Assembly (NCBI RefSeq): GCF_001039355.2
Contig: NW_019776135.1
Location: 616,862 to 680,861 of the forward strand
DNA from: Lingula anatina
Taxonomy: Eukaryota > Brachiopoda > Lingulata > Lingulida > Lingulidae
Direction: 5' to 3'
DNA: 64,000 bases
The position numbers were made by a program, and so were the translations under genes. Below, piece after piece: positions 12,329 to 22,675 of the stretch (position 1 is its first letter; each line of letters opens with the position of its first letter). The notes beneath the pieces were generated by a model. It was not told the origin of the DNA. It searched no databases and worked only from the letters and a program-made list of their open reading frames with translations.

Positions 12329-15300
12329 ATGTCTAGTGAGGAAGAGGCTTCTGCAACAGGTAAGTGGCCGATTTTTCAGGTTTTTGGGCCAGTTTCACAA
12401 TAGGACTTTAGTAAAAAAATCAGTCTGACTTTTCGACGAAAACTTAAACATACCGGTATTTGACCTGCAAAGATATATCAGCAATAGCCCCATAGATGAA
12501 TTCGAAGTTAGCCGTTTTGGATCGGTGCCTACATGTATATTCATCTATCGGCACATTATATGTCATTGGTATAAGAAGGGCCTTAACCATCTTTTGCCAT
12601 TTCAGTAAAAGACGATTGTGTTTTGATACTAAACAGGATACATTGTACACGTATTTGTCTATGTAACAAAATGGGGAGGTAAAGTTTAGGGCAAATGCAG
12701 AGGGTAGTCCTATATGTGCACTAACTTTATCAGACTGATAAGACTCGAGTTCATCGACTGAGAAAAATTCGCCCAAATCAAAGATCTCTATTTTGATATT
12801 CCACGGATTTCATTTTATATTAATATCTACTCCCGCTCCGAAGATAACGAGGCGTCTGCTTCAGAGAATTCTGTACAGGATTTGCTCTGCCCTCCACCAG
12901 GTCCACAGATTGATATTATGCTAGATATTCACAAAAATGTATCTAGATATTCACAGATATGTCATGACACAATTCTCTGCTGTACGGAAAAGTGCGCATA
13001 CATTGTAATTAGCTAATATATCCAGTGAAAAATCACTCTGTGGCCCTTGTACATGTTGCGTACCGGTAGAGGGTAGAATGGCTCTGCATAATTCTATTGA
13101 TTACGCCATGAGACTTCCTCCGGTGCCCTCATAATATTTCACACACAAAATCCATGATCCATATTAACATATTCGACTCATGTCGGGGATTTACCTTTAG
13201 TAACTTATGGTGCATCTAATATGTGAAAAGTAAATATCGATAACAAGGCACCCGTAGATTGTTGACAATTGTAACCCTGGTGACGCAGAGATAGCTTTCA
13301 CAACCAATTGTTACAGATGACCTCCTCGCTCACAAGGTTTATCTTCCACTAAAGAATATCTTTTTATTCTACAAATCGACTCCCTTTAGTGAAAAACGAC
13401 TTTCCTAAATACCCAGACCTAATTCAACCCAGAGCAATAAATTCAAGCTCATGACTACAATTCTGATATACTGGGGTATAGCGTAAACATACTACCGGTA
13501 CATGCTAGGCTATTAAAGGGATAATAACTCTTCGTATGAGATCTATATTTCACAATAAAAACATTGTGAATAATTCATAGAAATATAATATATTCTGTTT
13601 TACCACAAAAATGGCAGTTATAGCTTTTTTTCTGATATCTGAGCTTGTCTTTAGACCACATGACCTCCATTGATGGCTATACTCTGTTTTTTTAGAAAAA
13701 AAACAGGGACTAACTTTGAATGTAAAAATGGATTCATTAACCATTGGTAAGTATGGGAAAATTGTTGTTTACCCCAGGAAAATTCATTTTTTGGCCGAAA
13801 CGAAGAGTTATTATCCCTTTAATTAACAATTCTGACATGCAATGTAAGGAGACAGATATCCATTATATTTACTCAGTGGTATCAAATGTAATGAATATCA
13901 ATGTTTGTTAATATGCATCTATTAATATTCATTTATGTGGATAGTTTTGGATAATGATACTGGTCATGCAAAAATTATTAGCATTCCTCTACGTCTTGAT
14001 ATTACCGACAATAGGCAGGTTGTGCTAATTATTGCATTAGAATGTGCCTTTTGTAGTCCATTAGCGTCCTGATGCAGACCCAGTTAAAGAAGGTTTACAT
14101 TTGCTAGAAATCTTGAGAAAGACTGACATAGAAATTAACTCTTTTGAAAAAAATATGTTGTATACACATTACGTTTATGTGTAGGCCTGCGAGAATTTGA
14201 AGACATTAAATCATGTATCTCCTTTATGTTGAGTATATTTACTTCTGCCAAGTTTATATATTTGTTCTTGTCGGAATGTTGGTTTTGTTAGTTTACAGCC
14301 TAACGGGACAAATTTTCATAATCGAGTTGTACATGTAGTTCATTTAGAAATCACTAGTAGGCCTACTTTCCTTGCCTTCCCTGTAAGTGGTGCGCAGGCT
14401 TAGTGTATATATGATATGCATGTAAGCGCAAGGCTGCGAGTGCCATATGTAAATGTAGAGAGAAATACCATCAATAAAGTAACAGAAAAAGAACTGCTAA
14501 TGATTAAGATGTTAAATCACAAAACTGTGGCATGTGCAGGATTTTGGACGAAAATTGTTTATCGCCAATGAAATACCGTTCTAAGACAATAAACGTACGT
14601 ATGTGTTGTTGTAACTTTTTTTTTTCAAATGATTACGTTTTACGAACTGTCAATGAGATTACAGAGGATAATATATTTTGACCAAATAAACATGAATTTG
14701 TCGAAATTTTGTTAAATTTACTCTAAGTAATCGAGGTCCAGTAGTTTAAAAAATAAACACTTTCGACCACCGACTGAATTTTGAAGTTTTAGGTGGTTGC
14801 TTAATGTTTGCTAGCCAAGATTTAGCTTATTTCAAAAATTGCTTTCAGTTTAAAAATTTATTGCTAAGCGGTGACCTCTTGCCTTAATCATCTTCGCCTA
14901 ATCTTAGACCCAAGCAGTAATCAATCAGGTAATTAGTCAATAAAACAGAGATGTAAGCGTCTTCACCTGCGAGCTCAGCGTATATATCTTCTTTCCAACC
15001 AGTGCGATCCATTTACCGAGAGTGAAATAGCAGTTGACTAACAAGGCTGTATGGGAATTCACCGATAAAATTCCTTTACTTTTTTAATTCAGGGTCTACG
15101 CGAGAGTTAATGACGTTGTTCTGGAGAGGGCATTCCAAGGAGGCAAACCTCCAAGAAATGTTCCTGGATAACGAGGCAGACCACTTGGCTGTTACAGAGA
15201 CGCCGGAGATACTGGCTATGCTGCCTAACTATAAAGACAAGGACGTGGTAGAGCTTGGAGCTGGAATTGGGTGTGTGACAATGGCCTGATTGAGCTTTGA

Positions 15301-16944
15301 AATATAATTTTAAAATTCTGATTCATAATGAGTACTCTAAACTAGATATCGAAAGTTCCTCAATTTTTATAATCATTGAATCGCAACAAACAAACTAATT
15401 CTAAAAATTAGTTAACAAAGCAAAGTTACGCACAAAAAGTAAGGCAACTCAAGATAGTCGGCACACTGGACCAAATCAGTACCAATCTGAACATGAAAGC
15501 TTAAGAAAACTCCATTTTACAAATATTTTAGGCGTTTTACAACATCACTTGCTAAATCTTCCAAGAGTGTCGTAGCTGTTGATTTCATCCAAAACTTTGT
15601 TGAAAAGAATCGAGAGACAAATGGGCATTATGGCAACACGACTTTCACATGTGCTGACGTCACTCAGCTGGATCTGCCTTCTTCCAGGTAAGTTAGCGAC
15701 AGAATCAGACCAAGATCTTAGAGTTCATTCGAACATCTTGTGACACGCATACGTATTACTTTGTGCAAGTATGTTATCCTGGCATAAAGTTATTTGAGAC
15801 GAAGTTTAATGTAATTATTTTTTCAAACTGGCCTAAAGTTTTGTGTCTTAATAATTCACAGGAATTGTCCAATAAGGGGACGTTTAAAATGCGAGTGGGC
15901 GACATTTATCATGGGTCTGTCTCATATTCCTCAGAGGCCTGAAAGTTATGAATATGTGTAGATCCATCGTATAAATATCAACAATGATCAAAGTATAATA
16001 CTTCAATTACAGTGCTGACGTCATTTTCTCAAATTGGCTTCTGATGTATTTGTCCGATGAGGAAATTGTCACCCTTACTAGGAAAGTGTTGTCATGGTTA
16101 AGGGATGATGGCTACTTCTTTTTTCGGGAGTCGTGCCACCACAGTTCCGGTAGGTTTTTTCATGTTTTTTTAACGTTTACTTTGCTAGGCTTATGGGTTT
16201 TGTGGTGATAAATTTGAATATGGCAATTTAAAAACTCATTTTTTTTCGATATTTAGTTTTGTAAGTAAATATTTTGATTCAATACATAATTCTGAAGTCG
16301 TGACATTTATGGTAACCAGAACTCGGAACATGTTTAATGATGTTTAGTTAAATGAAATTAAACTGTGGGCAACCCTTCACTAAACAACGCCAATGACAAT
16401 CGCCTTTCCTTTTACATATACCAGCCTGTATAGTCATGAGTTTCTTTCACAGGCACCAAGCCATTGGTGGACGATTTCAACCCCACCGTGTATCGCAGTC
16501 CTGCGGACTACTCTTGTCTGCTGCAGTCTGTGACGTCACAGGCAGACGATGGTGAACCGTTTACATTCAAATTGGTTTATTCAACGAATGTCCAAACATA
16601 TGCAAAAGTACGTACAGTAGCGATTGTCTTTTTTTAGTAGTTTTTATTAATCGATAACATAGCATTAACAATTATTTATTGGATACAGGAAGTTGAAGAT
16701 ATCTTTCCTGTGTTCAGAAAAAAAAGAATAAAGCTCCTGATTCCTTGGAATAGCCGTTTCAATATGGTCAAATAGGACCTAATGATAGGCCTAATGCAGA
16801 GAGCACATTTGCTCATAATAGGCAAAAATGAAAAAATGTTCTTCAAATACACGTTTCTTTGACTTCCAGATGAAACATAATGAAAACCAGATATGTTGGC
16901 TGTTCAAGAAAACGCGCAGAAATAAGGACGACATACACAGTTAA
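12329..16944 (+). CDS. Phosphoethanolamine N-methyltransferase, MT1 domain only
   Basis: Six exons are seen: 12329-12359, 15093-15270, 15532-15687, 16013-16149, 16453-16607 and 16870-16944. All have GT/AG borders and consistent phases, and they encode 243 residues from ATG 12329 to TAA 16942-16944. The product matches the N-terminal MT1 half of plant PEAMT. It has the SAM-binding motif [12 protein letters not shown], then [58 protein letters not shown], and the closing [11 protein letters not shown]1 enzymes transfer the first methyl from SAM to phosphoethanolamine, toward phosphocholine. The MT2 domain for the later steps is absent, as in nematode PMT-1. Completing the pathway would need another gene. 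The first exon ([10 protein letters not shown]) is tiny, and a 2.7 kb intron follows it. Confidence 0.92.
12360..15092. other. Methyltransferase intron 1, no other gene seen
   Basis: Apart from the MITE at 13513-13822 this intron has no recognised element. A 110-codon minus-strand open frame at 12444-12776 matches nothing I know and is probably chance. Confidence 0.5.
13513..13822. mobile_element. TTAA-flanked MITE, copy 1 (310 bp)
   Basis: The ends are near-perfect inverted repeats: TTAAAGGGATAATAACTCTT at the left and its inverse ending CCCTTTAA at the right. TTAA at both edges suggests a TTAA target duplication, as in piggyBac or Kolobok elements. It sits in intron 1 of the methyltransferase gene. 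It has no transposase, and its inner sequence closely matches copy 2 at 49887-50229. Confidence 0.88.
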
Positions 16945-17989
16945 AAGACACCCAGCTGCACATACGTACATAAAGATAGGCCTACATACAGTATTATCAC
17001 GGGAGGTGCAGTTATGCATGTATATATTCTTTTTTGTATGATGGAGAGTGGAGAGATCAAGTGTGGAGACGCCACTGTACAGATAAATGAGGCACTCAAT
17101 TTGGACAATTTTAACTTATTTATAGCGTGCCCAAAATTGCATTATCTAATTTCGCATACTTCACTGTGGACAGAGGTGAAGTAAGGTGTATTTTACAGTA
17201 TTGTCGTCTGACTTATCGGCTTGGTATTTTTCAACACCCAGGCTCATATTATAAGCTATTAAAAACGTGTTCATAATTTATATGCTAGGCCAACTCAGAG
17301 TTTAAATTTACATTTTTTTTGTACTTTTTTTGCCATTCATCTTTGGCTGGTGTTTGTGGACAAATAAGCATTCATTTCATGTGGAAATAGTTTATTTATG
17401 AACAATGCTCTGTTGAATTGGATCAAACTATTAAAGCAATATCTTTTACATCCTGCGGGTTTAATAGGATTCCTGCTAAGGCTGATCATGGCCATATTAA
17501 TATAAAATTTATATTTTATTTTCTATTTCACTATAATTTGTATTTAGCAAACCATACTAGCATGGATTAATTGTGTAGGCTCAAAAACGGTGTTTCTAAA
17601 ATAACGTCGCTTGAGTTCTACAGGTATTTCCACGATTTAAAAGTACTACTATTTTTTATTATTATGCATAGATTAGTTATTCACATGAAATATCAATCCG
17701 CCAACTAAGGTAACACTGCCTTTGCCTCGACTCGATTCCACAGACAATTTGTCCAAAATCACATCAGTATAACTGACAGAGAATGTTTTCGCACAACTAG
17801 AAGCCATTAAAATCAGCTACGTAATTCACACGTGTACCATAACATAAAAACCGAAATAATTATACATTATAAAAATCAGAGCACATGAAGCATTCAAGAT
17901 GGGGTAGACATCTTTCATTCTTTGGTGGACATCAACAGTATCCTAATTCTTTGTCGAAACGTTTAATTTCAGCAAGCCGTTTATAGTCC
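16945..17989. other. Intergenic, convergent gene ends
   Basis: About 1 kb of AT-rich sequence between the methyltransferase stop and the CHAT gene stop. It should hold both 3' UTRs. No ORF or repeat is recognised. Confidence 0.5.
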
Positions 17990-20602
17990 CTACAAGAAAG
18001 GATTCTGCATAAAGTGAAATCCAATTTCTCTGCGACCATGTTGGCTATTTCCGCTTTGTTTCGTAGCGTCAATGTAAAACACGTCTGCCCCTATCAAACA
18101 GAAAGCTCCCCAGTAGAATGGATCAGAATACTTGGTTTTGTTTATTGACATAGCGTATGTGAGTGATGCTGAGGCCGACTGGCCGTTCAGGAAACTGGTG
18201 TAGAACTGGGTCATGACCATTTCGGTAGCGTCATCGGGAAGTTGCCAGAGAGCCACGAGCACCGCCTGTGCCCCTGCTGCGAGGAAGGAACGCGCCAATC
18301 CAACGACCCCCTCTCCAGAGATAGCACCACGCGCGCTGTTGCAGGCGCTTAATACAACTAAATTTGCCCTCAGCTTCATGCCAATGATCTCGGCGTCCGT
18401 TAGCTGATAACTCTCTTTGGAGTCAGATCCTAGGCCATCCTCAAAACCAATTGCTGGCGCGAGAGCCAGGTAACTTTCCTTCCATGACCCATGGCATGCG
18501 AAATGGATAAAATCAGCATTTGGCAATCTGTGCATAACCTCGTCTTTCCTCGCACTTTCTCCTATTAGCAAGCACGCCCCTTGGAACATGTCGGCAACAT
18601 TCCTCGCCTCCCTCTCCGCCCCTGGCAGGCGGACCAAATTCGCCCCTGGCGGAGTGGCAGGGTTGCCGATGACAAGAAATCCGGATGTTTTATTTACAGA
18701 TGCTGGGCTGGTTTCTTTGACGTCATTTAGGTAGGCCAAAAGTCTGATCGAAGGGGCCAGCATCACGTGCGCTAGCTGGAAAATGTATTTCCTGGCAGTA
18801 TTTATCAAAGCCGAGAACGGAACAAGAAAAAGTTCGGAGCTTGGGACGATTAGCAGTCGTTCACTGGATTCACATTCACCTCTCAGTATTTCTGCATTTC
18901 CCTCGAGAGGTTTAATAAGGAGGTTATAAACTTCTTGTAGAACATCCTTTAACTGGTCTCCTGCATTTTCTGTTTGTGGCTTATTATCCTCCAGATCTTC
19001 TGGTAATGCGTTCCTTTCGTCAGCGTCAGCACTTCTACTTTCCACCACTTCAACTGACCGACTCTTGGCAGCTATGTTTCCCTGCAGCTTGGATATGAGA
19101 GCAATAAAACTATGCCAAGGGTAAGGGATAATTTTCCACTCCATTCCAAATGTACTGAGTCGTGGCACTATTACCCAAACCAGGAATCCTTCAAAAAGCT
19201 CGTTCTTGATAAAAGAATAAACAAGGGCAGTATGACAAAGGTGATTTAATACCCGATACATTGCAACCTCGCTTAAGGAGTGTTCTATGAACTTGAGAGC
19301 CCGGGTTTTGCCGTCTGTACCGTTGTCAGTTCTGCCGTGACTGGACACTATGCACCCGATGAGTGAGCTGGCCCGGTCTTGCTCAGCGGCCAGAAGTGCG
19401 TCTTCTCCCTTCTGGGGGGAACAGGCTAAAACCAACTGGAGCATCTGACCACATTCAGTGAGGCGGTCAGAGAAAGCTAACCTGTGTATGTCTTTCTTTA
19501 AATTCATTTGGATTACATGTAGGAACCCCATAGCTTCGTTTAAATAATTTGCAATCTTTTTCCCTTCTTCTGCCCGAAGTTTTAAATGTTCGTTGAATGT
19601 AAAGGAACGCAGGTAACTTAGTCCCAAGCTTAAATTCACTTCAAACAGCTTGAGTTTGTGATCCAATATGGCAAAGCTTTCTCTAGCTTTGTTTAATGCT
19701 TCTTGTTGGGATTTTAGATCTCCCTTCTTACGATAGATTTCGGCCAAAGAAAGGCAAATTTCTCCCTCTACATTGTAATTATCCTTTGCCAAACCCTGAG
19801 CCTGAGATGCAAGCAGTAAAGCATCATCGAGCTTTGCCAAACCAGTAAGTACATCTATTTTGCATATATTAAGACGCACTCGATCTTTCTTTGACATGAC
19901 GAGTTCGTTGGCTTGCAACATGGTTTCCATGGCATGCATAAGTTGCTCTTGTTTCAACTGGTCATTTTTCTCTCTGATAGCACGGGCCATATGCAGTTTC
20001 AGTTGCGCAAAAATTATACAGACTTTAGCGTGGTCTTTGGACTTTTTGGGAAGACGGGAAAGGACTTCATCGCAACATTGACCATAGTGCGAAGCAGCAT
20101 CATAATCGTAGCACTTATCAGAAGTGAAGACCTCCACCAATGCTCCATAAATTTTTGCTTCCCGGGCGTTGTCTCTCGCATTTTGAGCAATTTCTAATTG
20201 AGAGAGAAACGATTTCACAGCATCGTCCACACTCCCTACTTGGAGGTAACATTTCCCAGTGACCAGAAGTGCTGAACGTTCAATGCGCGATAACTGCAAA
20301 CGTTTGGCGATTTTCAACGCCTTTTTGATGTGACGAAAGCTGAGGTCAAACTCGGCACAGATAAAGTGTAGTTTCGATAATTCTTTATGTAAAAATGCAA
20401 CTTCGGGACTTATCGTCTTCTTTTCGTAGTGTTTCAGTACGTTTGTGAAGGCCTTAATAGCTAATTTTGTCCTTCCTGTGCTCTTGTGCTGAAAAGCCTC
20501 TCGGCTATCTTCGTAGAACTTCGAGTGCAAACAAAAACTCTCATTTGCGAAAGCCATGGTTACGTTTGCATACCATCTGAAAAAATCATATCGATATCGC
20601 AT
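17990..20602 (-). CDS. TPR-CHAT protein (TTC28-like, caspase-like fold), single exon
   Basis: One uninterrupted reading frame of 870 codons. The likely start is Met16 (ATG 20555-20557) in an ideal ACCATGG context, giving 855 residues. Upstream, TTTTTTCAG at the frame's edge could be a splice acceptor, so an earlier exon is possible. Residues ~30-340 form a helical TPR array. A linker follows, and residues ~590-850 form a CHAT domain, the separase/caspase-type peptidase fold. The catalytic dyad is visible: His704 in HFACHG and Cys754 in LSACNSARG, both in the usual contexts, followed by GVVGLARSFLAAGAQAVLVALW. Animal relatives are the TTC28-like proteins, and bacterial TPR-CHAT proteins act as defence or cell-death proteases. 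The dyad predicts activity, but substrate and role are unknown. Confidence 0.93.
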   Translation of the reverse strand: MRYRYDFFRWYANVTMAFANESFCLHSKFYEDSREAFQHKSTGRTKLAIKAFTNVLKHYEKKTISPEVAFLHKELSKLHFICAEFDLSFRHIKKALKIAKRLQLSRIERSALLVTGKCYLQVGSVDDAVKSFLSQLEIAQNARDNAREAKIYGALVEVFTSDKCYDYDAASHYGQCCDEVLSRLPKKSKDHAKVCIIFAQLKLHMARAIREKNDQLKQEQLMHAMETMLQANELVMSKKDRVRLNICKIDVLTGLAKLDDALLLASQAQGLAKDNYNVEGEICLSLAEIYRKKGDLKSQQEALNKARESFAILDHKLKLFEVNLSLGLSYLRSFTFNEHLKLRAEEGKKIANYLNEAMGFLHVIQMNLKKDIHRLAFSDRLTECGQMLQLVLACSPQKGEDALLAAEQDRASSLIGCIVSSHGRTDNGTDGKTRALKFIEHSLSEVAMYRVLNHLCHTALVYSFIKNELFEGFLVWVIVPRLSTFGMEWKIIPYPWHSFIALISKLQGNIAAKSRSVEVVESRSADADERNALPEDLEDNKPQTENAGDQLKDVLQEVYNLLIKPLEGNAEILRGECESSERLLIVPSSELFLVPFSALINTARKYIFQLAHVMLAPSIRLLAYLNDVKETSPASVNKTSGFLVIGNPATPPGANLVRLPGAEREARNVADMFQGACLLIGESARKDEVMHRLPNADFIHFACHGSWKESYLALAPAIGFEDGLGSDSKESYQLTDAEIIGMKLRANLVVLSACNSARGAISGEGVVGLARSFLAAGAQAVLVALWQLPDDATEMVMTQFYTSFLNGQSASASLTYAMSINKTKYSDPFYWGAFCLIGADVFYIDATKQSGNSQHGRREIGFHFMQNPFL

Positions 20603-22316
20603 TTATGTATGTGTCATCAACTCAAAATATAGAGCTTTCAATTAATTGCCTTATTTCTAAACTCTGTGTTACGCAATGAAATTATATATTTTCATTCAAA
20701 AGGTCTTAGCTTAGATATAGCTATAATATTGCAGTAGAATGTGATGATTTAAATATGTATAGTTTCAATTTGACATTTATAAAATATAAGTAACGAATAC
20801 AGAGTACAGGCCCACCACCCCCCTTTTGCCCCCTCCCCCCTCACAGAAACACTCACAACCCAGGGGCGGATTGAAGCCTTTCTTTCGAAAGACGGTCATA
20901 TTTTCAAGTTTACATTGACGGTCAAATTTGGAGGATGGATCAACAAAGATAATTTGAATGACTGTCAGAAAATAGCTCTGGATACGCCCCTGCAAACAAA
21001 TTAATTTTCAAGCAAAATTGTTGACTTGGAGGTAAGAAAAAAATTAGCATCAGATGAGGGGGGGGGGGCGATTATACTGCCCAAGATGTTTATTCAACTA
21101 TTACACCGTATCTTGGACATATTATGTCCAAGCTCTGCATTTATAAACGTAACACAAAAAGCTCTTTCTTATCTGNCGGACTAAAATTAAAAACCTTCTT
21201 TACTCTCGCTCGCAGCACCATCTCACTTTCTCCAATGGAACTATTTTTTTTACTAAAGTAGAAAATCTGCATCTTGTCAAAAAGCGAGCATGATGCCTAA
21301 CATCTAGAATGTTTATTTTGAATAACATTATAAATACCTTGCGCCTACTTTCGCGGTGTCGCCGGTTTTTTATAAATTGGAAAAAAAACTTACGTTGAGT
21401 CTTTTGGTCATTACTTATAGTTGTTTGATGTTTTGTGTAATATTTTAGCCATTAATAATATCTTCAATTCAGTTACATCAATTAAAAACAAGACGATATG
21501 GTAACATGGCACAGCCAAAAACTGCATTCTCATAGAAAGTAATTTGCAACACCTTCGTTATCAGGCTTTGTGGAAAAAATATTTGAGGTTGAACAAAATC
21601 ATTAAAATGTCAGTAAAATAAACGTGCATATCGTAATACCCTTTGAGCGCAGTGAAATTTTTGGTAGTGTTAATGAATTGTAAATATTATCCAAAAGAGT
21701 TGCTATTTTTAAAACTTTCGTTACTAAAGTTGGCTAAAACCTTCGTTGCTGAATAAATAAATTACCCAAACTAGAAAGGCATGGATTTTAAATTATTCAA
21801 TGATTTACATAAAAAGCCAGTCCTTTTCTGTCTCCAGAGATTAAAAAAGTAGAATTCGCGAATATTTCTTTAACTTCAAATTTCACTTTTCTGTTTTCTT
21901 CAAATGAATCTATGTATTGAGAATGTGTGTTAGTGGACACAGGGATTAAAAAAAAACATGATTTTGCCTCGCATCGCTTGTTACGAGTTTAATTTCGTTA
22001 TTCAATCTTCTTCAGAGATTATGACTTAGCAAAAGAGGGAAATAATTGGTGTGCCCAGGTTTAATGTTTTATGTTTTTGTGAAATGGAGCATCTGTTTAA
22101 TGAATTAGTAACTTGTGATATTAGTGTTATTAAGGATAAATAAATAGGCTCAAGAGAGAGTAAGGAAGGAGGCCCTGCTAAAAAAAGTCCAAATAAAGGG
22201 TCTACAGGAAATTTAAAGAAAATTTAGTAGAGGAAAATTATGTTAGGTATAATTTGAAACCGACAGAAAGATCAATCACGGCCCAGTTTAGAGCCTGAAT
22301 ACTTCCATAACATGTT
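20603..22316. other. Intergenic upstream of the CHAT gene, no gene seen
   Basis: AT-rich sequence with a C-rich run at 20812-20840, a G run at 21058-21068 and one unknown base at 21176. It should contain the CHAT gene promoter, but no specific element is evident. Confidence 0.45.
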
Positions 22317-22675
22317 GAAACAGGTCCAGTTGTAAACAAGAATTCGAAGTTGGAAGATAGACTTTGTATGCTTTGTAACGAACAAAATGTAGAAGATGAA
22401 TATCATTTTTCATTTCATTGCTCAGTTTATGAAAATTTCAGGCAAAAATGGTGTGAAAAAGAAAAAATTAGCGATTGTATCTTTCATGACCTGGAGGAGG
22501 TTAAAGAGAGACCTCGATTGCTTTTCACAGACTTCCATAGAACAAGAAGTTATAATGATAACTTTATAACTTCTTGCATAGAAGCACAGCGAGGTTTCTC
22601 TTTAACTGTTTTCAGGTCAGAAAGAAGTTATTATATAATTAATGGTAAAGCTGGTGACTTTGTAAGCCCATAGGA
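22317..22675 (+). mobile_element. LINE ORF2 C-terminal fragment
   Basis: The frame reads VETGPVVNKNSKLEDRLC and then the Cys/His module CMLCNEQNVEDEYHF...HC. That module is the C-terminal zinc motif of many non-LTR retrotransposon ORF2 proteins, and the same pattern is present in the LINE at 56.7-60.0 kb ([19 protein letters not shown]). Only the 3' end of the element is recognisable; no reverse transcriptase core is seen upstream. Confidence 0.75.

Noticed and set aside
12444-12776. 110-codon minus-strand ORF in methyltransferase intron 1
   Set aside because: Looks protein-like at first reading but matches no family I know and lies within an intron on the opposite strand.
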